Shown here: one piece after another, positions 51,801 to 64,000 of the stretch
Numbering within the stretch: position 1 is the stretch's first letter
Layout: each line of letters opens with the position of its first letter
Origin: Montifringilla adamsi
Taxonomy: Eukaryota; Chordata; Aves; Passeriformes; Passeridae
Length of the DNA: 64,000 nucleotides
Assembly (NCBI GenBank): GCA_017590115.1
Contig: JAGGNK010008337.1
Span: forward strand, 558,001-622,000
Reading direction: 5' to 3'
Notes under the pieces: generated by a model
Told to the model about the DNA's origin: nothing
The model's input: the letters and a program-made list of their open reading frames with translations, nothing else
The model's database searches: none
Program-made: the position numbers and the translations under genes

Positions 51801-54800
51801 TGAAGGAGAATGATGCTGCATTTCCTCAGTGTCCCTGCAGAGCCACATTTGGAAAAAGCAGGTGATGTTTGGTGTGTCAGACTGTCAAAACAGAACTCAG
51901 TCCAAACACAGTTGATGAAGAGAGGTGTTAGACTATGCTACAGCAGGCAGGGAAAAAATAAACTGGGAAGCAGGACTGGATGGCACAGAGATTTTCACTG
52001 ATCTTTGTGTTGGGAAAATGGATCCTGACAACAAAGATTAAAAGATACAGCCATGGATCTAAGAATCACACTAGGAAACTACGATTAGTGAGGCTTTCGG
52101 GAGAACAGCAGCTCTCACATAAGCTCCCCAATAATTTCTACTTCACAACAGGGTGACCAAAAGGCACATATCCAAGGTCCTTATTTAGGCCCAAAAGATA
52201 TCTGATATTTTTTCCAGAAACTCTTAAAATCCTCTTCCTATTAAAGTTAGTCCAGCTGCAGGTTTACAAAACCTTCTGAAAATCAGGTTGTTTCTGTGTT
52301 GGTGCCAACACTCAGATACTACCTGAATTCTGCCACACATTGCAAATTCCAACAGGTATTCTTGGGATCACTGATCTTTGGAGTTTCTCCTCTAAGCCTG
52401 AGCCCAAATGAAAATCCTGATAGATTCCAGACCAATACTAAAGGAAACTAAGCAGTGCAGGGTACTAGCAGGCCAGATGAGATTCCTGAGTTATATTTAC
52501 ATCCATTCATGAGTCACCATCCTTTGCTTGGAATATTATGCTAAAATTCTCTTCACTGTAAGGATAATCTATTTCTATAGGGAGTCTGGACTAAAATATT
52601 GTACCATGGGTGAATTCCATGAATACAAAATCATTATTAAGTGTAAGAGAGTACTTAATATCCTTTGAGTAGGAAGTGGGACTAAAACTAATATCCCTCC
52701 GTTCCAGCTAGCTAATGTCACCCACTCTTAGCAGGCAAGAAAAGGAAGATAAATTCTGATTTGAAACAGAAGAAAATCAGAAAAATTCTGAGGCATGCTG
52801 TAGAGCCTGACAGAATTGCAAATCACCATGCTGTGATGTCCTGGTCTATTTCTTACTGGCTTTGGATTTCTACTCTTGTATAACAGAGAGAAGATAATGA
52901 GGAGCTTGGGCTAGTTATGGTTACATATAGGAGGTGTAGGGAGAACGGTATTTTATTCCTGATACTCTGATTTTATTCTGATATTCTACAAATTTTTGTG
53001 TACATTTCATACTGAATACTTATATTAGAAAGTCTCTTTTAGTCTTTTGTAAGTCTACTTATCCTGGGCCCAGGAAAAAGGCAGATTAAGGTTATTTAAA
53101 AGAAAGCATATCTGCCAAAAAGCCCTACTCGTCTGAGATGCATAGTCCGTGGAAAGGATGATACTGTAATCATAAAGAATATTTAATCTTTACCAGGACT
53201 TACTCTGAACTACTTAAACGCAGGCATGCCAAAACCAATCATCATTTACCTGCTTTCTCTTCATTTTGGTCCAGCTTCTGAGGTCTCATTCAGAATCCCT
53301 GGCCTTTGCACACTTACCATTAGGCCTGGGATTACTGAAGTGACTATTTTCGGAATGATACAGGAATGTTTTCGTGATCAGAATTTAGAAGTCCAGCACC
53401 TAAAATCCTTCATACCTGTGTGAAACTAATTGTAGTTAAAATGGCAAAAAAGGAGGGAACAATCCCTAAGCAATACCTAGTGGTTCTCAGGGACAGGTTC
53501 CTCTTCCCAGTTTCTGTGGGGAATTGCTGAACAGAATCCTCCTCTTCTGAGGGAGGGGGAAGGAGAAACAGAAAACTGTCCCACAGTACTGAGAAGCTAA
53601 CAGTGACATACAGAACACTGCCAGCAGCTGCTTAAAAGGTGGGTGTTTTTAACATCCAGCTTTAACAGCTTTTGAATTTCAACAGCTTTTAAATAACATA
53701 ATGCATGATCTACTGTAACCTTCAGCACCATCCACTGGATTCCTGTATCAGTTTGAATTGTGTGTGCAGAAACCAAAAGCAGACTTTTTATCTGTCCAAT
53801 GCTTATTTCCAACAGTCTACTGGACTACAACCCGCTCTGCTCTCCTCATTACAAATGTGTGAGCTGCATTTCCACTTTGGTCAGGACTCTGCTGTAGGCC
53901 CTGCATGTTGCTGTCCGTGGTCCACCAGGGAAAATGCCCTAAGGTTTCACCGCTGAGGGTTGTTTAACTGGTGGGATTTGAGGCACACGCTTTGGGTAGC
54001 AGGTAACATGTTCTGTGTAGTCAAGTACTGTTCTTACCTTCTAGATTATTTCAGAACATAAATGCAATTACAAATGGTTCAGAATTATCTTTCCTAATGA
54101 AAAATAATTTAATTAAACACAATCTTTGACCCAAATATAAAAAAATACAATTCCTATATTTAACAAATAAATTGGTTAATATGATAGGTAACCTCCTGTT
54201 TAATCATGAAATTGAAACTGTTTCTATAAAGGTAAAATACCACAGAAAACAACATATCTATTTTCAGAGGTGCCAAGAATGAACACTCTTACTGAAGTCT
54301 TTTGCTTATAGTCTGCAAGAGTATTGTCACAGTTTCCTTACAATTGAGATAAAAATATTTGTGCCGCTCTATTTTAGAAATTACGAAGAACACTTGCAGT
54401 CTTAGTCCATTAACAGCAGACATTAAAATAACTCCTTTGCTTCTTCTTATTAAATAAAAGGAAGAATACTTGATAAATGTGAGTTTCCCCATGTGGCCTA
54501 TGTGCTACCTGGATCTATAAAATTATTTCTTCTTTGCTGCCTTTGCAAAATACCTTCAAAATTCTGCAGCAGCAGAGGTGCCCAGCCATGGAAAAAGGTT
54601 TCATAAAACGTGTGTGGTTGCCCAGCCCAGTGTGGCTGGTGTGAGAGCCCAAGTGCCAGCCCAGAACAGCACTGTGCACACGCTGTGTGCCTGCTGCATC
54701 CCACACCAGCCGTGCTCAGAGTCTGGATGGGCCTGCAATTGCTCTGAGGGCACATGCACAGTCTGTAAGCAGCAAGGACAACCCACGAGTTAGTGCTGAC

Positions 54801-56313
54801 CTACCACTCCAGGGTCTCCATGGCAGCACAGGCACAACCACTGCAGGACAGCATAAGCTGTCGGAATTGCAGCATAAATTATGGGAAACCCAGAGTTCCA
54901 AGTGACCTGGTCCCCAGGGAACCTTTAAGGGCTTTTGGGAGACATTTGTGTTTATCTGTAGGTTAAGGAAAGGCCTGAGAGGGGAAGGCTCTGCCTCTTA
55001 ATAAGATAAGGTCAAGATCAACCATAAATACATGTGCTTAATGAGCAATGTCTAGGCTTTTTCTTCCTTCACTTCTCATTCCATCCCCTTCCCAATGAGC
55101 TAATGAGCCAGTCAGGCAGAAGCCTTGCATTTCCTTATCTCTCTGTGTGCCCCATTCTGCACTTCTATTCCGTGTACAAGCAGGAAGTCTTTGTCTGTGA
55201 TTTGGAGGGAATCTCACTTCTGAGCCTGAGGAACTCTGCTCTGCACAGTGTATCTCAGAATTACACTGGATAATTCCCACCCTGCTGTCCCAGAGGGAAA
55301 GGAGGTAACTGTGGCCCCATCACCTGCACTGTGTCACGTGGGCTGAAGGGATAACCCAGGATTTAGGTTGTCTGCAATTAATCTGGAGCTAAGTCTATCC
55401 ACTCCGCTGGGTGCACACTCCCTGTAGGGTGTATAATTGACACATTTCCCTTTCAGTAACCTCTCCAGGGACCAGCCTGACAAACCTCAAGTGGCTCCAA
55501 GAAGCAGCTGCTTTGGTGTGGCACGGCAACTGCCCTCGCTGCATTTCTTGTATCTATTTCCTCTTTCACAAGTCATGCCCAGGAACGCACCAGTCCCACC
55601 GCTCCGATGCCGGCACAGCTGTTCTGCGCGTTCTCTGCCGCTTGTGCTTTCGGGTACCTGCAGAGGGGCTCCGGTGATGCCCCACTCGGAGAGTTCCTCT
55701 CCCTGTGGAAAGGTGAAGCTCCCCCTTGCCGCGCTGAGCAGCGCACCTGCTTTACACTGCCGGCAGCGTCGGACAGGCCCCGGTCCGTGTACGCACCAAG
55801 GGATTTTTGATAAAATCCTGCCGTCCTTACCGATAGCGGTGAGCGCACCTAGCCCATCAGTGACGGTGCTCGCTACGCTCACGCTGTGACAGCCCAGCTG
55901 GCCCTGTCAGGCAGCTCCCCGGCAGCAGTCCCGGGCGAACCGAGCCGCCCCCTTGGCCACGCCGTGTGCGCCGGTGCCCGAGCTGCCGGTCCCCGCCCGC
56001 GCCGCCCCGGCGCTCACCTCGCTCGGGCAGGTGGCTGAGCACCAGCTCCTTGGCGGCGCGCACGTCGCGGGCGCGGGTCACATCGAGCCGCAGGACGCGC
56101 AGCCGGCCGGCGCCGCCCGCCTCCCGCTGCAGCCGCCGCGCCCCGTCCCCGCCGGGGCACAGGCAGCCGGCGAACACGGTGAAGCCCAGGCGGTGCAGGC
56201 GGAGCGCCAGCAGGTGCCCGAAGCCGCTGTCACAGCCCGTGATGAGCACGGCCCGCCCGGCCGGCTCCAGCCGCGCCGCCCCGCGCCGGCACAGCCGCGC
56301 CAGCGGCGGCAGC

Positions 56314-56345
<32 letters not shown>

Positions 56346-56363
56346 AGGGGCCGCTGCCCACAT
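42880..56363 (-). CDS. BDH1-like short-chain dehydrogenase/reductase with N-terminal membrane anchor
   Basis: Coding exons: 56018-56363, 48588-48740, 45735-45865, 42880-43227 (978 nt, 325 residues, TAG stop), all GT-AG with matching phases. It is a classical NAD(P)-binding [11 protein letters not shown] cofactor motif at 42-49, NNAG at 122-125, structural Asn147 in ADVN, Ser173/174 and YSMTK at 186-190 (Tyr186, Lys190), so the catalytic tetrad is complete. Residues 116-131 ([16 protein letters not shown]) are almost those of BDH1, D-beta-hydroxybutyrate dehydrogenase, and PGNY after the active site matches its PGNF. Instead of a mitochondrial presequence the protein starts with MWAAAP, twelve leucines and an Arg-rich stop, which predicts an ER-type anchor. 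It is probably a BDH1/HSD17B2/RDH-group enzyme acting on a steroid, retinoid or hydroxy-acid; the substrate cannot be read from sequence. The start codon lies in a CpG island. Confidence 0.9.
45704..45734 (-). promoter_or_regulatory. Two competing splice donors 30 nt apart in the SDR gene
   Basis: The coding strand reads CCAG-GTAAGTAATG at 45734 and again CCAG-GTAAGTGATG at 45704. Both are strong donors. The 30-nt interval has no stop and would add [10 protein letters not shown] between GVQ and VCIIQPGN. The upstream donor gives the length expected for the family. Confidence 0.6.
45735..45865 (-). CDS. SDR gene exon 3, active site
   Basis: 131 nt, acceptor tctctccag, entering with two bases of a Gly codon and leaving in phase 0. 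It encodes [12 protein letters not shown] and the YSMTK catalytic pair, then [12 protein letters not shown]. The donor GTAAGT at 45733-45734 is followed 30 nt later by a second GTAAGT donor; use of the second would add ten in-frame residues. Confidence 0.88.
48741..56017 (-). other. Intron 1 of the SDR gene
   Basis: A 7.3-kb intron bounded by GTGAGC and ccatag. Apart from the CR1 fragment at 48936-49022 I see no gene or recognisable transposon in it. Patches near 49550-49800 and 54600-54750 are GC-richer but carry no supported exon. Confidence 0.6.
48936..49022 (-). mobile_element. CR1 retroposon fragment, minus orientation
   Basis: The words atagtttgggttggaaaag, ccattaaagatcatccagtt and catgatcagggacacctttc match the reverse complement of the CR1 tail. 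Short and truncated; it lies in intron 1 of the SDR gene, just upstream of exon 2. Confidence 0.8.
56018..56363 (-). CDS. SDR gene first coding exon with poly-Leu anchor
   Basis: 346 nt, very GC-rich, ending in one base of a split Gly codon before GTGAGC. It encodes the signal-anchor (residues 7-18 all Leu), the basic RLCRRGAAR stop-transfer, the first beta strand and the dinucleotide-binding TGCDSGFG, and RLDVT of the second cofactor region. The leucines are written by a pure alternating CTC-CTG hexanucleotide run (about 56311-56346), which is prone to length variation. Confidence 0.88.
56311..56346. repeat. AGGAGC hexanucleotide microsatellite, coding for Leu
   Basis: Near-perfect run of aggagc units which, on the minus strand, encodes the alternating CTC-CTG leucines of the SDR membrane anchor. 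Confidence 0.85.
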
Positions 56364-56660
56364 GCCGCCCGCGCCGCCGCAGCCCCGCTGTCTGGCAGCG
56401 AGCGAGGAACGCAAAGGCGCGGGCAGCGCCCTCCCCGCCCGGCACCCCCGCCCGCAGCGCCGCCCCGCCCCGCGGAGCCCGGCAGCGCGCCCCGGGCCCT
56501 CCGAGCCGGCGTGCTGCAAACCCGCGCCGGGGAGGGGCTTCTCCCCGCCGGGGTCTCCCCCCAGGTTTAGTTTCCGAAAGAAAGCGCAGGCTGGAAGCGT
56601 CATGCCGTGACCAGCTGGAGCTGCGCCGGCGAAAGGCAGCTGGGTTATGCCGAGATCCAG

Positions 56661-59600
56661 CGGTGTGGACAGTTCAGCTTCCCTGCTCAGCTGGCTTTAC
56701 ACCGTCCCGCCACTACGGACTGGCCGCAGGGCACAAATGAAAGCAGCCATGAGTGTTTCTAGATCGGCCAGGTGGGGATTTCTAAAATAGCTGTATTATT
56801 CTGTTATAGTTGCTGTATCATATGTTATATATTACATGGCAGTATTAAATTGATGTGGGTTTTTTATGACTCAAGTCTATGGCTGTTGTTATCTCAAGGG
56901 TGCCTACATTAGCCCATGGTGAAGGAAAATGTCTGTTTCTTGTAGGCTAAAGTGACGGTTATACATTGCTGAAAAAAAAGATCCCTGAGAGCTACGATTA
57001 CAGGAGAAATGTGATTAGGCAGTGTTTTCTCTGCCCTTTCTTTTCTCTGAGCAACTCTCCAGGCAGCTATTGAAAGCGATACTATGTCATATCTGCCTCC
57101 TCTGAGTAAAATGAAATGACTGAAAGAACCAGATGCCTTTATTAATTGTGATTTAGAGTTGGTTTGTGAAAAATACAAAGGGGGCAGTCATTCATTGACA
57201 TATACACAGCAGCAGACGAAGCAGCAAGTCTTAACACACAGAGAAAGTTCCAAATAGTTGCTTAAACTACATCACTGTGGTTCTCCAGTCAGCCCCTCCT
57301 GCAGCCTGTATCTGGTGGTGGCAGATGGGTTTCTGAACTGGCGTCGTCCTGCTGTCCAGGAGTCTCCAGAAATCATGTGGTCCCTACAGTCAGCTGTGTT
57401 TTGTGTTTGCTCAGGGATACCTTTACACTGACATGGAGTTTTTAATGACATCCGAATGAGAAAGGGAATAATTATTGTTTAATTTGCTTTTCCAGGGCCC
57501 AAGGCACTCCTGTGTTTTTACTCTCGTTGGCTGCACCTCTGCCTAGGTTTATTTCAGCTTTGAATTGTTCAGTACTCTCCCTCTCTTCTGCACTGCTCAG
57601 CTCTCCATAGGCATTGCATAATAGGACTCAAAGTCTCAAGTGGCTTGGGAAAGCAGGTTATGCTTTGCTGCTGGGAGACAAAGTAGGACATGGAATGGTA
57701 AACCCCAAAGATACCCAGATACTTGTCCTCAGTAGGATTTATTTGATCATGTTCCATCACACTGGGAGATGCTGCCCCATTTTAGCCTTCAAAATATTCC
57801 TGTCTTCTGCGACTATATGAGTCACAAAGTTTTGTCTTTATATTAGCAAAATAATTATGCAACCCTCAAAATCATGAGAGCTGGTAACAGCCTGTCCTCT
57901 AGCCAGCTTCCCTGTCTGGTTCCCTCTGGCATAAAAAGACAGGGAGTGATTCCAAATTCTCCTCCTCCATACCTCCTACCCACCTCTCATCCACGTCTGC
58001 CAGTCTCTCAGCTTTTGTGTCCTGTTAATAACATAAGGATCACAGGCAGTGACAAAGCCATTCTTTTGAAGAGTAAGAGGTAACCCAACTAACCTCTGAA
58101 TTTTATGCTGTCTCTGTTCCAAAAAAAAAAAAAAAGGTGTTAAAAAGGTGGTACACAAATGTGACACACTTCCAGGTGAGAACAGGAGCACTGTGTTGTC
58201 AGAGCAATGCTATCATTTAGGCTGAAAGTTATGGATTACAACTGTGTCCTCCACACTTAAAAACAACTTCATGACTACCTAGTCCAGGAAATGAGGCCAC
58301 TTAGGTCTCCAGTGCAGCACATTTGCGATAAAATTCATTTATTTCGTGGAATGAGTTTCCTTTGGTTTATAGTATTCTGTTCCTAGCTCAAATATATGCA
58401 CATATGTGTACACACACATACACATGCTCACATGGTAGTGTGTACTTTGAATTTGTGACTCTGCTTTTTCTAGTTTCTGACATCTTTCTCATCTTTAGGA
58501 CTTAATTAAAAAAATTAAGTTCTTATCTCAATCTGTTCTACCTCTTATGCAATTCCAGTTAGTTGTGGTTTACCTGTAGCAAGTCTAAGTAAAGGCCTGG
58601 ATTCTGAGGAGGTAGATGAGGAAATGGAAGGCACTTAGAGACTGATCCTGATGGGGATCTGGCAGTTCTGCTCCCAGAATATGCCCAGGGACCTTCAACT
58701 CTTCCTAAGAGCATTTCTGGCAACAGCAACCTCTGAAGCTCTTGCTTCAAAGCTTAAAGCTTTATTCTGTGTCGCTGTAAATTTTACAGTGTGAAATAAC
58801 AAGTTGCTCTGAGAAGGCATCATAATATATTTTTTTGCTACTGGGTTGCCATGTTGTCCCTACCCTCAAAACACAAACTGCTTTTCTAAAGGACTGTCAA
58901 GTTTCTGTAAAGGGCCAGGATAAAGGAGAGCTGGGATAGGCTGTGTTCCTCTACTGCACCCTGGGACTTCCAGTTTGATTTCAGGGAAGACAGATCTCCT
59001 TTTTACCTCGTTCCTGAGCAGAGAATCAGTGGCTGTGAGTAGCAGAGCTTGCTGTGGAGCATTTAAATAATATGAACAGATCTTTGTCCAGCATAGCTCC
59101 AGCAGAAATCAAGCTACAAGGGAAGGGAGAGGGCAGTGTAGCTTTTCTCTGCTCTTAATAATCTTCTTACATTTTTCCCTATTCTCATATCTACTTACCT
59201 CTGCTTATTTTCCCCATTCTCTTGCTCCTGTTCCCTCAGCCCTCTGCCCCCTACCCCTCCTGGCAGCCTTATTGCAAACTGGAGCTGTCTCAGCATTTGC
59301 CATCTGCCATGCTCAGTGGTGCCCACTCTCAGCAGTGGGTAGGAGCAGTAAGACCTTTGATGTCTTTCTTACAGGCTCAACTCTCCAGCATGGTGTGGAA
59401 GTCATTATTATTTTTGTATTCTAAAGCAAAGATGAAACTCTGATGTCCTTTGAGGTGACTGCAGAGCCATCCTTGGTTTCACATGAATCCCTTTTGTTGC
59501 AGAGCATCACTTAGTCAAAGCTTCAGAAAAATGCTGAAATTGTGACAGAGTGCCTCCTAAAAGTTCCATATAACCCAGCAAACAATAAACACAGACCCCT

Positions 59601-62600
59601 CTTTTTAACATTCTAATGTTTTTGGAGCTTTCATGATTTTCAGGGTGCAGGATCAGGATTTCGGCTGTATCACACAATTCCCAACGAATGTAACTTCTCT
59701 TTGCCATCCATTGTGTCTTGTCAGCTCAGCCTCCAGACCATGTAGCATTCCTCTTGCTATTGTACAGTAAATAGCATAGCAGGCTGCTGGGACCTTTTGA
59801 TGCTGGTGAAAATTATGCTTATCTGACCAAAAAAGACCCATAAAATTCATCTTGACCAGCCCATCTGGAAGTTCAGCAAATTAAGCTCCTACTTCTACTG
59901 CTAACACACAAGTGACACTGCTTGCTGCAACTATCCACAAAGCTGACATTGAATTTGCATCTGCAGGCAAGCATTTCAGGACTAGGAAAAGTTGCTTTCC
60001 AGGAAGAAAATCAAAAGATGGGGTTTTGGTGCAGTTGAACAGGCAAAAACAGTGTGAGCAGAAAGGCTAGCAGTTTTCAGAGCTGGCGAGCTGCGTGTCC
60101 TCCTTTGGGATCCAGGCAGAGAAGGCTGTGCCGTGGTGTGGAAGGAAAGGAGCCCATGGGAGGCTGTCACTCCTTGGAACTGGACAGCAGCAGTTGCATG
60201 TGGGCTGTGCATAGGGAATATCCAGCCTTTGAGGACTAAGCAGGATGTCTGGTTGTGTATAATGCGATGAGCTGTATTAAAATCTTGCTGCATATTTTTA
60301 AAAACCCTGGACTCAGTTGACAAAACACATTTAGGATGCCACATGTATTGCTCAGTGTGTCAAAAAAAAGGAAAATGATTCTATTTAAAAGGAAGGCAGG
60401 AATATCTATCCATGAAGCATTTTCAAATACTTGTCACTGCATACGGTGCCCAGACTGCTCCAGAGATTAAGTTGTCCATTTGTCAGAAGTTATTTTAGTA
60501 AGTCCCTAGGATTAAGTCCTTTTTGGCAGTACTGGAGTAGTAACAAAGCAAGTAAGAGAGATGGTAAGAAAATTTTCCTAGGAAAATTTGCCACTTCTCT
60601 AACCTGAAGTGACTGATCCTTTTTCCACTGGAACACCCCTGGCTCAGGGACAGGCGGTTCAGCTGGATATCCTTAAGCAGGGGCAGTGTGGAAAGCAAAA
60701 AGACACCCTCTACCTTCCAAATAACAGATTCCAAAAACAAAAAATTAAACACTGTTGTATCTCATTCCTGACTTGAAAGACAAATGTGGGATGATTCTGA
60801 CTTCCAAATGCTACTGCAAAATGATCCCAAGGGAGTAAAAATGCTTGTGCTGCTTCTCCACACAGACTAATACCCACTTCTGTCATGGAAGGAAGCAAAC
60901 TGAGAACTTCATTTGTAGGTGGAGGATAAGGATGAGGGCAGATCAAATTTCCTTTTCTTCCTGGTGACCAGACTTGGAAAGTGCTGAAATCAAAATGGTC
61001 TCTTCCAGCACATATTTTCACCTTAGGCACACAGTGCAGATACAGATTCATCAGGTAAATGGTTTTGAACCTGAGGATTACTGAAAAAGGGCACAACACT
61101 ATGAAATTAGGATTTATCTCTGGTTAAAAGTTAATCTTGTTGGAGAAACAGCATGTGTTTGAACACAGGGGCTCTTCCCAGATGATGAAAAGCCCTTGCA
61201 CTGTCAGATTGTTGGGAAATTCCAGTGGTGTCAGAGTAGATACAAAATCAGTTCCGTGATGATAAACTGATCCAGCTTAAGAATTAGCAGATTTTAAAAG
61301 ACGTTTACACAGGCCTTAAATATCCCACTCCAGATCTGCCCACAATTAACTTCATGTAATTTAGATTAATGCTGTAAAGGATGTGCCTGAAAAAGCAGAG
61401 GACATATTTACATTGATTTGCCAGCAGATTCTTACTGTGCAAGAGATAGAAATGTGAAATCTGACTCATACAAGGAGCTCCTACAAGTGACATAGCCAGC
61501 AGGGGTGTAGCTTTTGAGTACAAAGTGTGCCAATCTTGCTGGTTCTGACTAATGTTCCGCCATGGCACCTATAGATTTGCCTGTTAGAGCTCTTATTTTT
61601 ATGGAAAATCTATCCCACCAAGCACGTTAGAAGCTGAACAACTTTGTCATCTCTACACGTCTACAATTTTCCCAAGCCAGGGACCCGAAGGTTTGTGGTT
61701 TCCTTGGATCACCAGTGCAGAATATTGACAGTAACGAGTTCTTTGCACTCGGAGTTGCTATTTCCAGGAAAAATCCCGTGCCAGCCGATGCCCACGAGGT
61801 GGCAGCCTGTGCGGGATAACCTGCCGGAGAAGGGGATTGTCCTGAGCACCTTCCCTTCCCCGCGCAGGCAGGAGCGGCCTCTGCCCTGCAGCACCCTCTG
61901 CTCCAGCTTTAGGGGCTCGGGTAACGCGCCAGCCTCGCCTGCACCGCTGGGTCCCACGGGCAGCAAGAGCTGGGGAAATACCACGGAGAAACCGGGCAGG
62001 CCGGGATGATTTAGAGGAGTAGCAGGAAAGTTCCATCCCTGCAAACACAGTCTGGAGAGGGATGCAGTGAAAGAGACCCAGGAGGCTGATAGCCGAAAAA
62101 TACTTCGTGCTGATGAGCAACAAAAGAGCTCCGAGTTTGCAGTGCAGTAAATATACATGAGCACAGGAGGGTGCTGCTCTTTCTCTTAGCACAAGGCAGC
62201 ATCTCTCTTCGCTGCTCCGTGGTGCCGTCGGCTTACAGGCCTCAGAAGGGCTTGTGTTTGTTCATCCTGGACAGAGCCCGTGGTGATACTGCTGCTGAAT
62301 AACCCCAGATCGCTGCCTGTTTCTAGAGTAAGGTGACATTCACGTGAAGGGCAGGTTGTGCTTTGAGGTGACAACCAGCACAGCCAGGAGTCTGCTGGAA
62401 AAGCACCCAGGTCTGTCATCCTGCAAAATGCTGGCACAGGGGAAGGTGTGGATGATTTTACTGCCATCCCCCTCTAGCCAAGGCTATCAATCAGAGACTG
62501 GGTGTTGGCATTCCTGCTGCCCTTGTGTGCAGCTGTTCAGGCACAGCCCAGAAGGTGGCACATCATTTGCCAGTTGGTCCAGGCTGGAGGAGCTAAGACA

Positions 62601-64000
62601 CCAATTTCTATTGGAAATTACTCTACAATTTTGAAGAGTATCATTTGCCTTTCCTTAGCAGTGTGTCAGCTGGTAGTGAGAGCACAAGGATGGGTAAGAA
62701 AGTGCAGGAGAAGTGGTCTGAGAGAACAGATCAAGTCAGAAACAAATGTGACAGAGAAGCCTGGTTTCCTTATTTACAAGTCTGAGTTGTCCTGTGTGCA
62801 GGACAAGAATAATACCTGCAGACCCTGATGCCCCCTCAAAAAGGAAAGTAAAAGAATGGAAATACGTGAAGGTTTGCATTTTTAAAACTATAAGTCAAAT
62901 AAAACTTTTAAAAATAAAAGTGAAAGGAAAGGCCAACTCCATTTTAGAGTTGGAAGGGTGCAAGAGGAGCAGTATCGTAGACAGCAGAGGCTTTGAATAG
63001 AAAAAACAGAGGTACTGAAATCTGCTGCTAAGCTCACTGATGCAATTTGAGACCCACAGAGAGTGACTTGAGACAGCAGCTACCACTCACCCACCTGCAT
63101 CTGATCCCAAACCTCACTTACATTATGCAGAAGGAATTAATCAACAGGTCTGGTTTCTTCCTGGAAAGCCCACAGAAAAGAAGGCTTGACTTTTCTGACA
63201 CAGTTCCACCTCCAGCTGCCAGAAGCACTGTCCAGGCTGACATCTCTGAACAACTGCATGGGGTTACCTCCTTGTCCCTGCACTGGGACAGCACAGACAG
63301 GCAGATTCTGGCTTCAGAGGGGGAGTACGTGGCTGGCAGGGATGCTCTGTGAGGACAACAGGATGGAAATGTTACTGTTTAGTGCCTCCTCATACAGTCC
63401 AAGTTTTATGAGAACATACAGGACCCGTGTTTTGGCAGCTGGTGTTTTCCTGTACACCTGAGCTGAGCAGTTTCCCTGACTTGGGATTCTTGTCTCCCCT
63501 AACATTTGCCTGACTGGTAAGAAATTGCAACTGCACCCCTGCAGAAATATGGGGGCTCAGTTTTCCAGCCCAGGCAGTGTGCAGATCATTTGGACTGGCA
63601 CCTTCCCAAGCATAATGTTCTGAAATGTCACTCTGCTCCTGGGTGAAGCTTGGCTTCTTCCCAGCTTGTCTTCTCCTTTGGCTTGCAGCATCTGTGCATC
63701 TTGCCCTCATTTCTTGGCATGCAGATGCCTGAAGGTGTAGAAGACAGTGCTCTTGTTAATGCTGGGAGAGTGAAAATAGATGTATTTTAAATCCTAAAGG
63801 AATCTTGCCAGGGTACATCTTGCCATCATGCAAATGCCCATTTTTGAATAGACCCCCAAATGCAAGGGAGATGCTTTGGAGCAGCACAGGGCATGTTCAA
63901 GGCCTCCTGACAGCACTCTAAACTGGGTCATTTTTAATGCTCCTCACAGGGGGCTCAAAGCATAACTTTAAGCCTCTATATTTGGAACTTTGGATTAAGG
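56661..64000. other. Intergenic upstream of the SDR gene, no gene seen
   Basis: AT-rich sequence with a 14-base poly(A) at about 58122-58135. A small CpG-containing patch lies at about 61770-62010, with frames on both strands up to about 150 codons that overlap one another. No family resemblance, splice-consistent exon series or recognisable repeat was found. Confidence 0.55.

Larger units (their letters stand above)
55890..56660. promoter_or_regulatory. CpG island and probable promoter of the SDR gene
   Basis: GC-rich, CpG-dense segment covering the first coding exon and about 300 bp upstream of its ATG. Composition drops to AT-rich beyond about 56.7 kb. No TATA box is evident near the start codon. 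Confidence 0.6.

Noticed and set aside
55953..56610. Plus-strand frames of 205 and 214 codons
   Set aside because: Antisense of the SDR first exon in a CpG island; low-complexity Arg/Pro/Ala translations.

Overview
The window is a piece of a vertebrate nuclear chromosome, most likely from a bird and probably a songbird. Genes are split into short exons with GT-AG introns. The interspersed repeats are CR1 retroposon tails. A solo LTR at 18183-18562 resembles, from memory, songbird endogenous-retrovirus LTRs. No prokaryotic organisation is present.

I could assemble three protein-coding genes exon by exon; all are on the minus strand. (1) 12953-16789: a TTLL3-type tubulin monoglycylase, 11 coding exons, about 939 residues, compact and GC-rich, with a repetitive Pro-rich C-terminus. 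(2) 19380-36061: ANKEF1 (ankyrin repeat and EF-hand protein), 10 coding exons, about 794 residues, starting in a CpG island. Its penultimate region carries an 806-bp tandem duplication that doubles one exon. (3) 42880-56363: a classical short-chain dehydrogenase/reductase closest to BDH1, 4 coding exons, 325 residues, with an N-terminal poly-Leu membrane anchor, also starting in a CpG island. In every case the coding phase is preserved across all introns.

The rest is non-coding as far as I can read it. 1-12 kb holds an isolated GC-rich island (about 3.37-3.71 kb), a T/G-rich low-complexity tract and a CR1 tail near 12.1-12.25 kb. 16.8-19.4 kb, between TTLL3 and ANKEF1, holds a CR1 endonuclease fragment and a CR1 tail split by the solo LTR. 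A 19-copy minisatellite abuts the ANKEF1 start. 36.5-42.9 kb and 56.4-64 kb show no gene.

TTLL3 and ANKEF1 are neighbours on one strand. TTLL3 acts on axonemal tubulin and ANKEF1 is usually associated with testis or ciliated cells, so shared expression is possible, but the sequence does not show it. I found no novel multi-gene system. The observations most worth checking are the near-identical exon duplication in ANKEF1, the in-frame repeat expansion in TTLL3, the competing splice donors in the dehydrogenase and the LTR nested in CR1.
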